The notes: generated by a model from the letters alone, not told the origin. 29,159 bases of DNA from a virus (IMGVR_UViG_3300036859_000343:1-29159), one strand, 5' to 3'; positions 21,121-27,814 are shown, numbered from the stretch's first letter. Numbers and translations are program-made.

Positions 21121-22292
21121 GTGTCCCGACGCTGACCGTCGAACTCGACACCGAGGGATTCATCAGCGGCTACACGCTAGATGATCCCGCAACGGTCTTG
21201 GACACCGCCCAGCTCGGTCCCCTCGCCCCGACGTTCTCCGAGGACATCACCGACCGCGTCCGGGAGGCTTCGACGGATCGCGGTGCTCAGCGCGAGCTCG
21301 AACGAGTGGAGGCCGGGACGGGCAAGATCGTCGGTGACAACCGAGATGGCTTCTTCACGAACCTCCAACCGATGCGCCGGGTCCGATTCGTCGGGACGTG
21401 GTCGGCGGTCGACTACCCGGTGTTCTACGGCTTCATCGAAGCCGTGCCGATCCACTTCCCCGGCGACGTCGATATGGAAGTCCAGATCACTCTCGTCGAT
21501 GGGATGAAGATCCTCTCCCTGGCATTCGTCTCCGGAAGCTTCGTCCAACAGGGTTCCGGTGCAAGGATCGAGGCCATCCTCGACGCGGTGATGTGGCCGG
21601 ATGCCGACAGGGACCTTGACGTAGGAACGGCGACCATCCCGGCGATCACACTGGCAAACGTCTCGGCACTGGAGCACATCCAGCAGATCGCCCACGCCGA
21701 GGGGGGACGGTTCTTCATCGGCAAGGACGGCAAGGCAGTCTTCCGGGAGGCCGTGGAGGTCAACCCAGACCTCTCGACTCGGACCTGGGCCGACGACGGC
21801 TCCGGGATGACCTACCGAGATGTCTCTCTGATCCGCGGCGATGACCTGATCTTGAACGACGTCCACATGACTCGAACCGGCGGGACGGAGCAGATCGCGA
21901 TCGACCTGGATTCTCAGGCCGAGTTCGGCATCCGCTCGAGCGCCGAGACCGACATCCAGCTAGCGAGCGATGGGGCCGTGCTGACCCGTGCCGAGCTCCA
22001 GGTGACGCGGTATGCGAACCCGGTCCTCCGGCTGGAGTCCTTGGTCGACAACGCGATGCAGCACGACCTCTGGGACCGCGTTCTCCCGAGAGATATCAAC
22101 GACATCGTCAAGGTGATCGAATCTCGAACGGATACCTCCCAGGTCTCCTCGGTCGAAGGTATCGCTCACACGATCGCCCGAGATGGGTCCTGGACCGTGA
22201 CGCTGAACGTCGCGCCGAGCACCCTCGTTCAAGCCGGCATCCTCGATGACGCGACCTATGGCTTGCTCGACTCGACCGCGATCCTCGGATAA
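21117..22292 (+). CDS. Minor tail protein, distal tail / hub type (391 aa)
   Basis: GTG 21117 in a GTGA overlap with the tape measure. The first part (TEDITDRVREASTDRGAQRELERVEAGTGKIVGDNRDG style, then YPVFYGFIEAVPIHFPG) matches minor tail proteins that follow the tape measure in actinophages. The middle has AILDAVMWPDADRDLDVGTATIP and ALEHIQQIAHAEGGRFFIGKDGKAVFR, typical of baseplate hub folds. The C-terminus is beta-rich, with a WTVTLNVAPS close. It probably builds the tail tip on the tube. No lytic motif is seen. Confidence 0.8.
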   Translation: MSVPTLTVELDTEGFISGYTLDDPATVLDTAQLGPLAPTFSEDITDRVREASTDRGAQRELERVEAGTGKIVGDNRDGFFTNLQPMRRVRFVGTWSAVDYPVFYGFIEAVPIHFPGDVDMEVQITLVDGMKILSLAFVSGSFVQQGSGARIEAILDAVMWPDADRDLDVGTATIPAITLANVSALEHIQQIAHAEGGRFFIGKDGKAVFREAVEVNPDLSTRTWADDGSGMTYRDVSLIRGDDLILNDVHMTRTGGTEQIAIDLDSQAEFGIRSSAETDIQLASDGAVLTRAELQVTRYANPVLRLESLVDNAMQHDLWDRVLPRDINDIVKVIESRTDTSQVSSVEGIAHTIARDGSWTVTLNVAPSTLVQAGILDDATYGLLDSTAILG

Positions 22293-22301
22293 GGAGAATC
22301 G

Positions 22302-22829
22302 ATGGCCTTCACCGTTCCAAAGACATGGAGTGTCGGCGAGACTCTGACGGCGGCGAACTTCAATACGCACATCCGCGATAACCAGCTTAGCTTTGGGCCA
22401 CACCTCATCGCCCGCAAGGCCTCTGACCAGAACGTCACTGCATCGACGACGCTGGTGAACGACGACACGCTGTTCACTCCCTCGATCGCCGCGAACGAGA
22501 TATGGCGGCTGACCCTCGTACACAGTGTTATCACCGGTGCGGGTGGCATGAAGAGCACGTGGTCGATCCCGACGAGCAGCGAGCTACAGATGCTCATGAC
22601 GGGGGAAGGTGTGTCGGCCCTCCTGCAACAAGCGCGGCAGACCGCCTCTGACACTCCCACGCTGAACTATCTCGCCAACATCGCCTCAGCACGTCTATAT
22701 GTCATGGAGGTTCTCTTCATCAATGCCGGGACCGCCGGGGCCGTGACTTTCCGATGGGCTCAGACCTCGGCGAGCGGTACTTCAACGATCAAAGCCAACT
22801 CGACCCTGTGGGGCGTCAAGCTCGCCTGA
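22302..22829 (+). CDS. Tail fibre or tip protein (175 aa)
   Basis: AAGGAG precedes ATG 22302. The N-terminus FTVPKTWSVGETLTAANFNTHIRDNQL is the well-known attachment segment of phage fibre proteins (W..GE.LTA..N..IRDN). The rest is a beta-sandwich (ASTTLVNDDTLFTPSIAANEIWRLTL, ARLYVMEVLFINAGTAGAVTFRWAQT, SGTSTIKANSTLWGVKL) that looks like a receptor-binding tip. Last of the rightward tail genes. Confidence 0.75.
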   Translation: MAFTVPKTWSVGETLTAANFNTHIRDNQLSFGPHLIARKASDQNVTASTTLVNDDTLFTPSIAANEIWRLTLVHSVITGAGGMKSTWSIPTSSELQMLMTGEGVSALLQQARQTASDTPTLNYLANIASARLYVMEVLFINAGTAGAVTFRWAQTSASGTSTIKANSTLWGVKLA

Positions 22830-22836
22830 TGCTCGA

Positions 22837-23064
22837 TCAGGCCGAAGGTGGGTTGACTATGCCCTGCATCCTGGCCGCATCTAGTTTGGCCGCCTCCAGC
22901 TCCTGAACCGAGGCATTCATCGGGTTCAACGCAGCTCCACCCTGGACAGCCCTGAGAACCTCGGCCTGACGCTTGTCCTTGCCGTGCTTGATCGAGCGCC
23001 AGAGCCCGAGCGGCAGGAAGACGAACCAGAGCATCACCCGGCCGAGCCACTTCAAGAATCCCAT
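22837..23064 (-). CDS. Minus-strand small membrane protein (75 aa), probable moron
   Basis: Starts at the ATG complementary to 23062-23064, with a GGGGGG ribosome site (complement of 23067-23072). Residues 1-28 form a hydrophobic, Trp-rich segment (FLKWLGRVMLWFVFLPLGLWRS) followed by a Lys-rich patch (IKHGKDKR) and a helical tail, consistent with an inner-membrane protein with a cytoplasmic tail. It is convergent to the fibre gene and divergent from the endolysin. Its own -10 element lies upstream. A lone reversed gene with its own promoter in a late operon is the usual sign of a moron, such as a superinfection-exclusion factor. The function is inferred only from this. Confidence 0.65.
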   Translation of the reverse strand: MGFLKWLGRVMLWFVFLPLGLWRSIKHGKDKRQAEVLRAVQGGAALNPMNASVQELEAAKLDAARMQGIVNPPSA

Positions 23065-23091
23065 CTGACCCCCCCTGTTCTTGGACCCTGC

Positions 23092-23097
23092 ATCATA
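23092..23097 (-). promoter_or_regulatory. Probable -10 element of the minus-strand moron
   Basis: The minus-strand hexamer TATGAT (complement of ATCATA here) is one base from the -10 consensus. Transcription would start about 20 bases before the moron's ATG. No good -35 is seen at the usual distance, so the promoter would be weak or activated. Confidence 0.4.
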
Positions 23098-23124
23098 CGC
23101 CTTCCCCCCGACCGAAAGATATCC

Positions 23125-23607
23125 ATGAGCGACTGGACGCGCACCGAGCGGAGGATCAAAACCCCCTACGGCTACATCTACTACGGCGGGGCCTGTCGGG
23201 ATGACTACCGCAACTTCCGCAGGCTCGACCAGTTCCCCGAGAACGACGGCAACGTCATCCTGACGCTGCAGGGACCGGCGATGCGGGCCTTCAAAGCGGC
23301 GCAGGTTCGCTACGCCAAGCGCACGGGATGGACGGCGGCCCGGCTCAAACGGAACCCCAACGGTCGACCCATCATCATCCTCGCTGGCACGAACCGTTCC
23401 TGCGCAACGCAGCGCGCGCTCTACGCGAAGGACCCCAACCGCTATGCCAACCCGAACATCACCGGCCACACACGCGGCCTGGCGATCGACCGTTCGAACG
23501 CGCAGCCGAATCTCAAGATCATCGATCAGTGCCTCGCGGCCGAGGGGTGGAACCGGACACGCCCGGACGATGAGGCCTGGCATTGGAGTTACGGGGTGAC
23601 TGTGTAG
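23125..23607 (+). CDS. Endolysin: M15-type zinc D,D-/L,D-peptidase
   Basis: Cuts peptide cross-links or stems of peptidoglycan at the end of infection. The 160-residue protein from ATG 23125 shows GTNRSCATQRALY near 88-100, NITGHTRGLAID near 111-122 and DDEAWHWSYG near 148-157. His115, Asp122 and His153 are the expected zinc ligands and Glu150 the catalytic acid/base. There is no signal peptide, so release should need the holin encoded downstream. There is no separate wall-binding domain, though residues 1-45 (rich in Tyr, Arg and Asp) could serve that role. The ribosome site is weak. Confidence 0.88.
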   Translation: MSDWTRTERRIKTPYGYIYYGGACRDDYRNFRRLDQFPENDGNVILTLQGPAMRAFKAAQVRYAKRTGWTAARLKRNPNGRPIIILAGTNRSCATQRALYAKDPNRYANPNITGHTRGLAIDRSNAQPNLKIIDQCLAAEGWNRTRPDDEAWHWSYGVTV

Positions 23608-23614
23608 TGATCCG

Positions 23615-23881
23615 ATGAGCGAGGCGCACAACGGTCCCGAACGCCGGAAGACCGAGGCCTACCGCGAGCTCCCCGTCGATGAGGTCTCCTGGGCCAGCTT
23701 CTACGCGAGGTTCAAGGTGGTGGAGCAGATGCAGACCGACGTGGCCCCCACACCGCCCATCGTGCGGCAGGTCGAACAAAACACGTCGCGCATCCGCTCG
23801 CTCGACCTGAAGTTCTACGCGATCTTGGGGGCGGTGGTCGCGGGCTTCATCGGGCGGACCCTGATCGACGTTGGCCTATGA
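23615..23881 (+). CDS. Lysis-cassette membrane protein with C-terminal TM segment (88 aa)
   Basis: ATG 23615 is 7 bases after the endolysin stop. It has a charged N-terminus (NGPERRKTEAYRELPVDEV), a helix (VRQVEQNTSRIRSLDLKF) and one C-terminal hydrophobic segment (FYAILGAVVAGFIGRTLIDVGL). Proteins with this coiled N-terminus plus tail anchor occur beside holins and are sometimes called holin-like or hemolysin-XhlA-like. GTGA/ATGA-type overlap with the next gene. Confidence 0.6.
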   Translation: MSEAHNGPERRKTEAYRELPVDEVSWASFYARFKVVEQMQTDVAPTPPIVRQVEQNTSRIRSLDLKFYAILGAVVAGFIGRTLIDVGL

Positions 23882-24111
23882 CCGCACGGGATATATGGCA
23901 GGCCGTCGCGTTGTTCCTCATCGTCGTCGGCTTCCTGGTCGGCACGGCATACATCGACGCCCGTGAAAGAGCCCGGAACACCGCGGTCATCTGCACATCG
24001 GCGCGGGCGAACATCGAGCAGCTCACCGCGCTCCGCGAGATCGCCGATCAGCTCGGCGTGCCCACGCAGTTCAAAGTCTCAGAGGTGCCCGCCGAATGTC
24101 TCGAGCCCTGA
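23878..24111 (+). CDS. Single-span membrane protein, spanin-like candidate (77 aa)
   Basis: ATG 23878 in an ATGA overlap. An N-terminal hydrophobic segment (VALFLIVVGFLVGTAYI) is followed by a charged helix with one Cys (ARERARNTAVICTSARANIEQLTALREIADQL) and a short end. The layout (N-terminal anchor, extra-membrane helix) resembles the inner part of Rz-type proteins. In an actinobacterial host its role could be holin regulation instead. Confidence 0.5.
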   Translation: MTARDIWQAVALFLIVVGFLVGTAYIDARERARNTAVICTSARANIEQLTALREIADQLGVPTQFKVSEVPAECLEP

Positions 24112-24683
24112 TCCCTCTCGTCCTGCTGACGGTGGCGCTCGTCGGCGTCGTCACTGCCGGTGGTGAGCCGTCGCCTGGGGCGCCGGGGCGCTGCACCTGG
24201 GTCGGGACTCCCGAGCGTGATGTGAAGACCGGGACGAAGGGTCCGAACGTCCTGTGTGCCCTACCGGGCAACGACTTCATCCACGGCGCTGGAGGCAACG
24301 ACATCCTTCGCGCTGGGGCAGGCCGGGATGTCGCGGTCGGGGGCGGTGGACGAGATGTCGTGGCCGGAGGCAAGGGCCGGGATCGGCTGTTCGCCGTGGA
24401 TGATCGCGGCGGGGATCGCGTCGTCGGGGGGCCGGGCATCGATCAGTGCTTCGTCGATCCGGGCGACATCGCCTTGGGATGTGAGCAGACCTTTCGCAGC
24501 CAGGAACCGGAGATGGCCAGCGCCTTCGGATCGTCGCTCATGACCGTGATGGAGATCGTCGAGGAGGTCGAGCCGACACCGACGACTCCACCGCCGATCA
24601 CCACCGAGACCACCGTCGTCACCGTCACCGTGCCCTTCCCGCCGTGCTCACCGCCGCCGGCCAACCCGCCGGCGCCATGCTGA
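24096..24683 (+). CDS. Secreted RTX-type (calcium-binding repeat) protein (195 aa)
   Basis: ATG 24096 lies inside the end of the previous gene (16-base overlap). The start MSRALIPLVLLTVALVGVVTAG is a clear signal peptide. CTWVGTPERDVKTGT begins a run of Gly/Asp nonapeptides (GNDFIHGAGGNDIL, GRDVAVGGGGRDVV, GRDRLFAVDDRGGDRVVGGPGID) of the G-G-x-G-x-D-x type, which bind Ca2+ and fold as a beta-roll. CEQTF follows, then a Thr/Pro-rich tail to a final Cys. No catalytic domain is attached. Such proteins are common in actinobacterial genomes but out of place in a phage lysis cassette. It could be a lysogenic-conversion factor or a wall-binding lysis helper. Confidence 0.75.
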   Translation: MSRALIPLVLLTVALVGVVTAGGEPSPGAPGRCTWVGTPERDVKTGTKGPNVLCALPGNDFIHGAGGNDILRAGAGRDVAVGGGGRDVVAGGKGRDRLFAVDDRGGDRVVGGPGIDQCFVDPGDIALGCEQTFRSQEPEMASAFGSSLMTVMEIVEEVEPTPTTPPPITTETTVVTVTVPFPPCSPPPANPPAPC

Positions 24684-24694
24684 ACGGAGGAGAT

Positions 24695-24886
24695 ATGAAG
24701 CCCGTCACCAAGACCCGCGAGACCGTTAAGCGCCGTCCTGCCGAGACCTCCGGCCTGGTCGGTGCTGCCGTGGTCACCGTCGCCCTGTGGGCGTTCTCGC
24801 TCGAGCCGCCCCCGGCCGTGGTCTCATCGATGGTCGTGCTCGTCGGTGCCCTGCCAGCGGTGGTGACCTGGTTCAAAGAACGCTGA
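24695..24886 (+). CDS. Holin (two TM segments, 63 aa)
   Basis: CGGAGGAG precedes ATG 24695. A basic N-terminus (KPVTKTRETVKRRPAETSG) is followed by two hydrophobic segments (LVGAAVVTVALWAF and AVVSSMVVLVGALPAVVTWF) and a short charged end (KER). This is the usual layout of small actinophage holins, which open the membrane to let the endolysin reach the wall. It is the last rightward gene and is separated from the convergent integrase by 15 bases. Confidence 0.75.
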   Translation: MKPVTKTRETVKRRPAETSGLVGAAVVTVALWAFSLEPPPAVVSSMVVLVGALPAVVTWFKER

Positions 24887-24901
24887 CGCTCCGCGTCGGC
24901 C

Positions 24902-25834
24902 CTAGCGCCCGTCTCGACCGTTTTTCCTCCCTTCGGTCGGGACGGGCGCCTTCGCATGTCCACCGAGGACCGCTCCGATGGCCTGCCGTGCAACGGGGTC
25001 GGAGGCAGCGATGTACCGAGGCCACTGCGACAGGTCCGACCAGTTTGCCAGCTTCCGCACCTCCTCGGGGCTGACGCCCTTGGCATGGGCGACTCGGGTG
25101 AGGAAGGCGTGGCGCAGCAGGTGCGGCCATACCCGACCGAGGCCGGCCTCCTGCTCGGCGGCGTGGACCCACTGGCGGAACCGCTCGGCGCCAACCCCGA
25201 TGAGACGAGATGTAGAACAGATATCTAATAGCCGGGCTGCCGCGATCACCCCGGCGCGCTCGAGCGGCACGCTGTACGGCTTCCCGCCCTTGGCCTCGAG
25301 CAGGTCGAGCCGGGCATCAGCGCCGAGATGGACGTCGGCCGGCCGAGCTGCCACGAGGGAACCGACCCGCGCTCCCGTGACGTAGCAGAGCAGGATCGCC
25401 CACCCTCGGCGACGCTCCCGGCGGAAGGCCGCACGGAGCAGTCGGCGCATCTCTTCATCGGACAGGTCCGGTGCCGGTGCGATCTTCGGCCGGGGGACCG
25501 GGATGTGGGCGACGGGGTTGCGGTCGAGCTCACCCTCGACGACGGCCCAGGCCATGAACGCGCGGAGCGCCCGCAGCGCGTCGCTCCGCTTGGACCCGTG
25601 GCGGGGTAGGGCGCCGACGTACTCCTCGACGTGACCGGAGCGTACGTCGGCTACGTCGAGCCCGCTGGGGAACAGATAGTCGACCCACCAACAGAGCAGC
25701 TCGTAGCGGTACTTCCGGCGGGTGGAATCGGCACGTCCGAGGACATCCAGGTGACGGTCGAAGCGATGAAGCACCGCGGGGAAGGTGCGGTCCTGCATGA
25801 GAGGGGCATCGGCCGCAGGGACTACGAGGCGCAT
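24902..25834 (-). CDS. int: Tyrosine integrase
   Basis: Inserts the phage at attP/attB and, with other factors, excises it. The 310-residue protein has a SAM-like N-terminal domain (DSTRRKYRYELLCWWVDYLF...ALRALRAFMAWAV) and a catalytic domain with Arg156 (TGARVGSL), Lys182 (EAKGGK), His238 and Arg241 (PHLLRHAF), Trp265 in place of the second His (ANWSDL), and Tyr274 (WPRYIA). All active-site residues are present; His-to-Trp is a common variant. ATG at the complement of 25832-25834 is used. Met13 is an alternative, and neither has a strong ribosome site. The stop lies in the arm of a strong hairpin shared with the holin side. It is co-oriented with, and 24 bases from, the repressor. Confidence 0.95.
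   Translation of the reverse strand: MRLVVPAADAPLMQDRTFPAVLHRFDRHLDVLGRADSTRRKYRYELLCWWVDYLFPSGLDVADVRSGHVEEYVGALPRHGSKRSDALRALRAFMAWAVVEGELDRNPVAHIPVPRPKIAPAPDLSDEEMRRLLRAAFRRERRRGWAILLCYVTGARVGSLVAARPADVHLGADARLDLLEAKGGKPYSVPLERAGVIAAARLLDICSTSRLIGVGAERFRQWVHAAEQEAGLGRVWPHLLRHAFLTRVAHAKGVSPEEVRKLANWSDLSQWPRYIAASDPVARQAIGAVLGGHAKAPVPTEGRKNGRDGR
24905..24949. terminator. Bidirectional hairpin between holin and integrase
   Basis: GCGCCCGTCTCGACCG (24905-24920) pairs with CGGTCGGGACGGGCGC (24934-24949), 16 pairs with one G-U (T-G) pair, around a 13-base loop that includes five T. It sits at the convergence of the lysis operon and integrase and encodes the last integrase codons. It probably stops transcription from both sides, though no T-run follows the stem on the plus strand. 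Confidence 0.65.
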
Positions 25835-25858
25835 CGGATGACCGGGCGATTCGGCGGG

Positions 25859-26146
25859 CTACGCCGCCTGGTCTTGGGGTTGTCTGTTGGACGACGCCCG
25901 CGTGGCCGAAGGCGGATTTCCAAGGGGTGCTCCCACCTCGAGGAACCGCTCGAACGGCACATCGTACAGCCCAGCGAGCAGGAGTAGGTCTTCCAGCTCA
26001 ATCGCCCGGTCGCCCTTCTCGATCCTGGACAAGCGCGAAGTGTCTAGGCCGGTGGCCAGCTCGACGTCCTTCTGAGATAGGCCGCTTTCGGCCCGTGCGC
26101 CTCGGAGACGAGCGGCGAGCCTGGCCCGGTACTCCTGTCGCTCCAT
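25859..26146 (-). CDS. XRE-family immunity repressor (CI-type, 95 aa)
   Basis: ATG at the complement of 26144-26146 follows a GAGG ribosome site. Residues about 7-65 form a lambda-type helix-turn-helix (ARLAARLRGARAESGLSQKDVELATGLDTSRLSRIEKGDRAIELEDLLLLAGLYDV). It has no peptidase or oligomerisation domain; after it comes a short disordered tail ending QDQAA. A terminal Ala-Ala is the type of ending recognised by ClpXP. The gene lies upstream of int in the same direction, and divergent to a Cro-like gene, as in phages with integration-dependent immunity. It should bind the 26147-26262 region. Confidence 0.82.
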   Translation of the reverse strand: MERQEYRARLAARLRGARAESGLSQKDVELATGLDTSRLSRIEKGDRAIELEDLLLLAGLYDVPFERFLEVGAPLGNPPSATRASSNRQPQDQAA

Positions 26147-26262
26147 CGTCCTCACCCTCCCTGGGGAATGGGGTACGGAGTTTGGCGTATTTCTGGGCAG
26201 AACGCAAATCATTCGCGCCAGTGCGTTGACATCCCACGCATGGAAGCGTAGGGTTCGCATCC
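26147..26262. promoter_or_regulatory. Immunity operator region between repressor and cro-like gene
   Basis: These 116 bases lie between divergent genes. Two inverted repeats look like operators: TTCT-GGGC-AGAA (26191-26202), flanked by GCGTA on one side and CGC on the other, and ACGC-ATGGAA-GCGT (26236-26249), which falls between the -35 and -10 of the rightward promoter. Repressor binding there would block that promoter. No good leftward promoter could be picked with confidence. Confidence 0.55.
26226..26254 (+). promoter_or_regulatory. Rightward early promoter (TTGACA, 17-base spacer, TAGGGT)
   Basis: A perfect -35 TTGACA (26226-26231) and a -10 TAGGGT (26249-26254) 17 bases apart. The expected start of transcription, about 7 bases downstream, falls at 26261-26263. 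GTG 26263 would then be at or next to the 5' end, giving a leaderless mRNA. It should drive the whole early operon. Confidence 0.75.
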
Positions 26263-26487
26263 GTGAGAACTTATCCCGCCCTTGCGAAGCTCCGGGCCAT
26301 GCGTGGTCTGACTGCTCAGGCGCTCGCTCGTAAGGCTGGGTTGGCCGACGAGACCGTCACCCGGCTTGAGCGCGGCTACAACACCCCGACGGCGACCACG
26401 ATCGGCAAGCTCGCCGCCGCCCTCGAGATGGACTTCGACGAGCTGGCGGCGCTGCTCACCGAGGAACCCGACGAGGTGAGCGCTTGA
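26263..26487 (+). CDS. Cro-like XRE helix-turn-helix regulator (74 aa)
   Basis: Starts at GTG 26263, immediately after the promoter, with no ribosome site, so it is probably leaderless. The domain covers most of the protein: LAKLRAMRGLTAQALARKAGLADETVTRLERGYNTPTATTIGKLAAALEMDFDELAALL. It is the first gene of the early operon, opposite the repressor, and should repress or tune the switch toward lysis. Ends in a TGATG overlap. Confidence 0.82.
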   Translation: MRTYPALAKLRAMRGLTAQALARKAGLADETVTRLERGYNTPTATTIGKLAAALEMDFDELAALLTEEPDEVSA

Positions 26488-26654
26488 TGTACGTCTACAT
26501 CCGCAGCGAGCGGCGGCTCTGGACGGTCGGCTTCTACGACCCGGACGGCAAGTGGCACCCGGAATCCGACCATGAGTGGCCGCAGGTAGCGGCGGCTCGC
26601 GTGGCCTACTTGAACGGCGGGGCCGTCATGCAGGTCAAGAAGGCATCGGCATGA
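26487..26654 (+). CDS. Small conserved-type phage protein (55 aa)
   Basis: TGATG overlap at the start, ATGA at the end. MYVYIRSERRLWTVGFYDPDGKWHPESDHEW...AAARVAYLNGG is a recognisable short protein found in many phages and prophages, with the LWTVGFY..DGKW..ESDH string as its marker. It is probably a small soluble protein of beta-alpha type. Function unknown. Confidence 0.75.
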   Translation: MYVYIRSERRLWTVGFYDPDGKWHPESDHEWPQVAAARVAYLNGGAVMQVKKASA

Positions 26655-26863
26655 CCTGCTGGCGCTGCGGCCGCTCCGGTGAACACGCCGACTTCTGCTC
26701 CGATGGCACGCCGAACGATTGCACCCACTGCGGCGGGAACCCGTGCCGCTGGTGGTGTCGTGGGGCCGACTTCGTTCGCGCCGAGCCACCTCGCCCCGCC
26801 TGTGAAGACGACTTCATCGTCGAGGGCATCTGCTGCGAGTGCGACACGGAGTTGCTCTCGTGA
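26651..26863 (+). CDS. Cys-rich zinc-knuckle protein (70 aa)
   Basis: ATGA overlap. It contains CWRCGRSGEHADFC, CTHCGGNPC, WWC, C, and ICCECD: four or more CxxC-type pairs, enough for two zinc ions. The start is the intact form of the segment degraded in the mini-gene at 2434. Function unknown. Confidence 0.65.
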   Translation: MTCWRCGRSGEHADFCSDGTPNDCTHCGGNPCRWWCRGADFVRAEPPRPACEDDFIVEGICCECDTELLS

Positions 26864-26885
26864 AGTGCCTACCAAGGGAGGAATC

Positions 26886-27020
26886 ATGATCGGTTGGTAT
26901 CTCAGCTTGCTGCTGCTGTCGTTCCCGGCGACGTGGTTGATCGTGGCGGTGGTCTATTACCGCAGCCGTGCCCGGTACCTCGAAACGACCGTGCGAACGA
27001 TGCAGGCGGCACGGCCATGA
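26886..27020 (+). CDS. Single-span membrane peptide (44 aa)
   Basis: GGGAGG lies 4 bases before ATG 26886. WYLSLLLLSFPATWLIVAVVYY is one membrane segment, followed by a basic tail (RSRARYLETTVRTMQAARP). ATGA overlap with the next gene, also a membrane protein. Function unknown. Confidence 0.6.
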   Translation: MIGWYLSLLLLSFPATWLIVAVVYYRSRARYLETTVRTMQAARP

Positions 27021-27166
27021 AGTGGCTCACGTACGAGCTGCTCATCCCGACCTGGGCGCTGTTTCTGGCGCTGGCCGTCGTGGCTCTCGTCGCTGTCGCG
27101 TTGACCCAGGATTCGGTGGCGACCGAGTTGGGTCGGCGTGCTGTCGAGTCCGGGATCGTGCCATGA
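27017..27166 (+). CDS. Single-span membrane peptide (49 aa)
   Basis: ATGA overlaps on both sides. LLIPTWALFLALAVVALVAVAL is the membrane segment; the tail is DSVATELGRRAVESGIVP. With the previous gene it forms a tandem pair of small membrane proteins in the early operon. Function unknown. Confidence 0.55.
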   Translation: MKWLTYELLIPTWALFLALAVVALVAVALTQDSVATELGRRAVESGIVP

Positions 27167-27354
27167 GTGCCGCGGCGAAGGACGCAGAGCTTTATCTGCG
27201 TCGCTCCCGAAAGCTCGAAGACGTCATCGCCGACCTACTGATGGCGCTAGAACGGATCGATGAACACGTCACAGCATTCCGCGCCCGGCCACTAGATCGT
27301 AAGTGCATCGAGACTGTCCGTGCCTCAATCGCCAAGGCGAAGGCGGCGCTGTGA
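27163..27354 (+). CDS. Small helical protein (63 aa)
   Basis: ATGA overlap at the start and GTGA at the end. Two basic helices (KDAELYLRRSRKLEDVIADLLMALERIDEHVTAFRARPL and KCIETVRASIAKAKAAL). No motif or family recognised. Confidence 0.55.
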   Translation: MSAAAKDAELYLRRSRKLEDVIADLLMALERIDEHVTAFRARPLDRKCIETVRASIAKAKAAL

Positions 27355-27512
27355 CTCCGCTCGCGTCTTGGCTCCTGTTCGGAGGCTGGATTCTCGCCGT
27401 CGTGCTCGCCGTCGCGTTCTTCATGGGGGCCTCGCGGGTGAACGACCACGCCGACCGTATGTCGCAGGAGTGGATGGAGCGGTGGCACCGCGACCAGGAG
27501 CGGCGACCGTGA
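27351..27512 (+). CDS. Single-span membrane protein (53 aa)
   Basis: GTG 27351, overlaps on both sides. PLASWLLFGGWILAVVLAVAFFMGAS is a membrane segment, followed by a charged tail (HADRMSQEWMERWHRDQERRP). Third small membrane protein of the early operon. Function unknown. Confidence 0.55.
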   Translation: MTPLASWLLFGGWILAVVLAVAFFMGASRVNDHADRMSQEWMERWHRDQERRP

Positions 27513-27814
27513 GCAGTCGGATGGAAAGGCCCACACCGGGACCGTGGAGATGGGATCAGCACGGAGATTTGCGTGGGAAGGACGGCAACGCCGTTATCAA
27601 TCCCGATCTCCGGGGGGATGTGTTGAGCGCTGTGAATCGCGAGGCCGATGCCGGTCTCATCGCCGCTGCACCTATCACTGATCAAAAGGCAAGGGATGTA
27701 TGTCTCGCCTGGGCTGCAGGTGATAACGATGCGATGCAGGGCGCGCTGTTGGGTCTGTTCCTACATCTATTCGGCGTGGCCCCCGTCATGGAAACAATCG
27801 AGGAAACAACGTGA
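27509..27814 (+). CDS. GPW / LIAAAP-type phage protein (101 aa)
   Basis: GTG 27509 in a GTGA overlap. The first part (RPTPGPWRWDQHGDLRGKDGNAVINP) and ADAGLIAAAP relate it to the protein at 6664. After LIAAAP the two differ: here the end is KARDVCLAWAAGDNDAMQGALLGLFLHLFG and an acidic tail, in place of LLRELEEM. Function unknown. Confidence 0.65.
   Translation: MSSRMERPTPGPWRWDQHGDLRGKDGNAVINPDLRGDVLSAVNREADAGLIAAAPITDQKARDVCLAWAAGDNDAMQGALLGLFLHLFGVAPVMETIEETT

Noticed and set aside
22837-23631. Longer minus-strand frame extending the moron to 264 residues
   Set aside because: The extension runs opposite the endolysin gene and has no protein-like pattern. The ATG at 23062-23064 with a G6 ribosome site and an upstream -10 gives the sensible short gene.
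25890-25960. tRNA-Ser-like words (GTGGCCGA on one strand, CTTGGAAA on the other) as an attP core
   Set aside because: The words are short, on different strands, and do not line up as a tRNA arm; no GGTTCGAATCC-type segment is present. I could not support an attP call.
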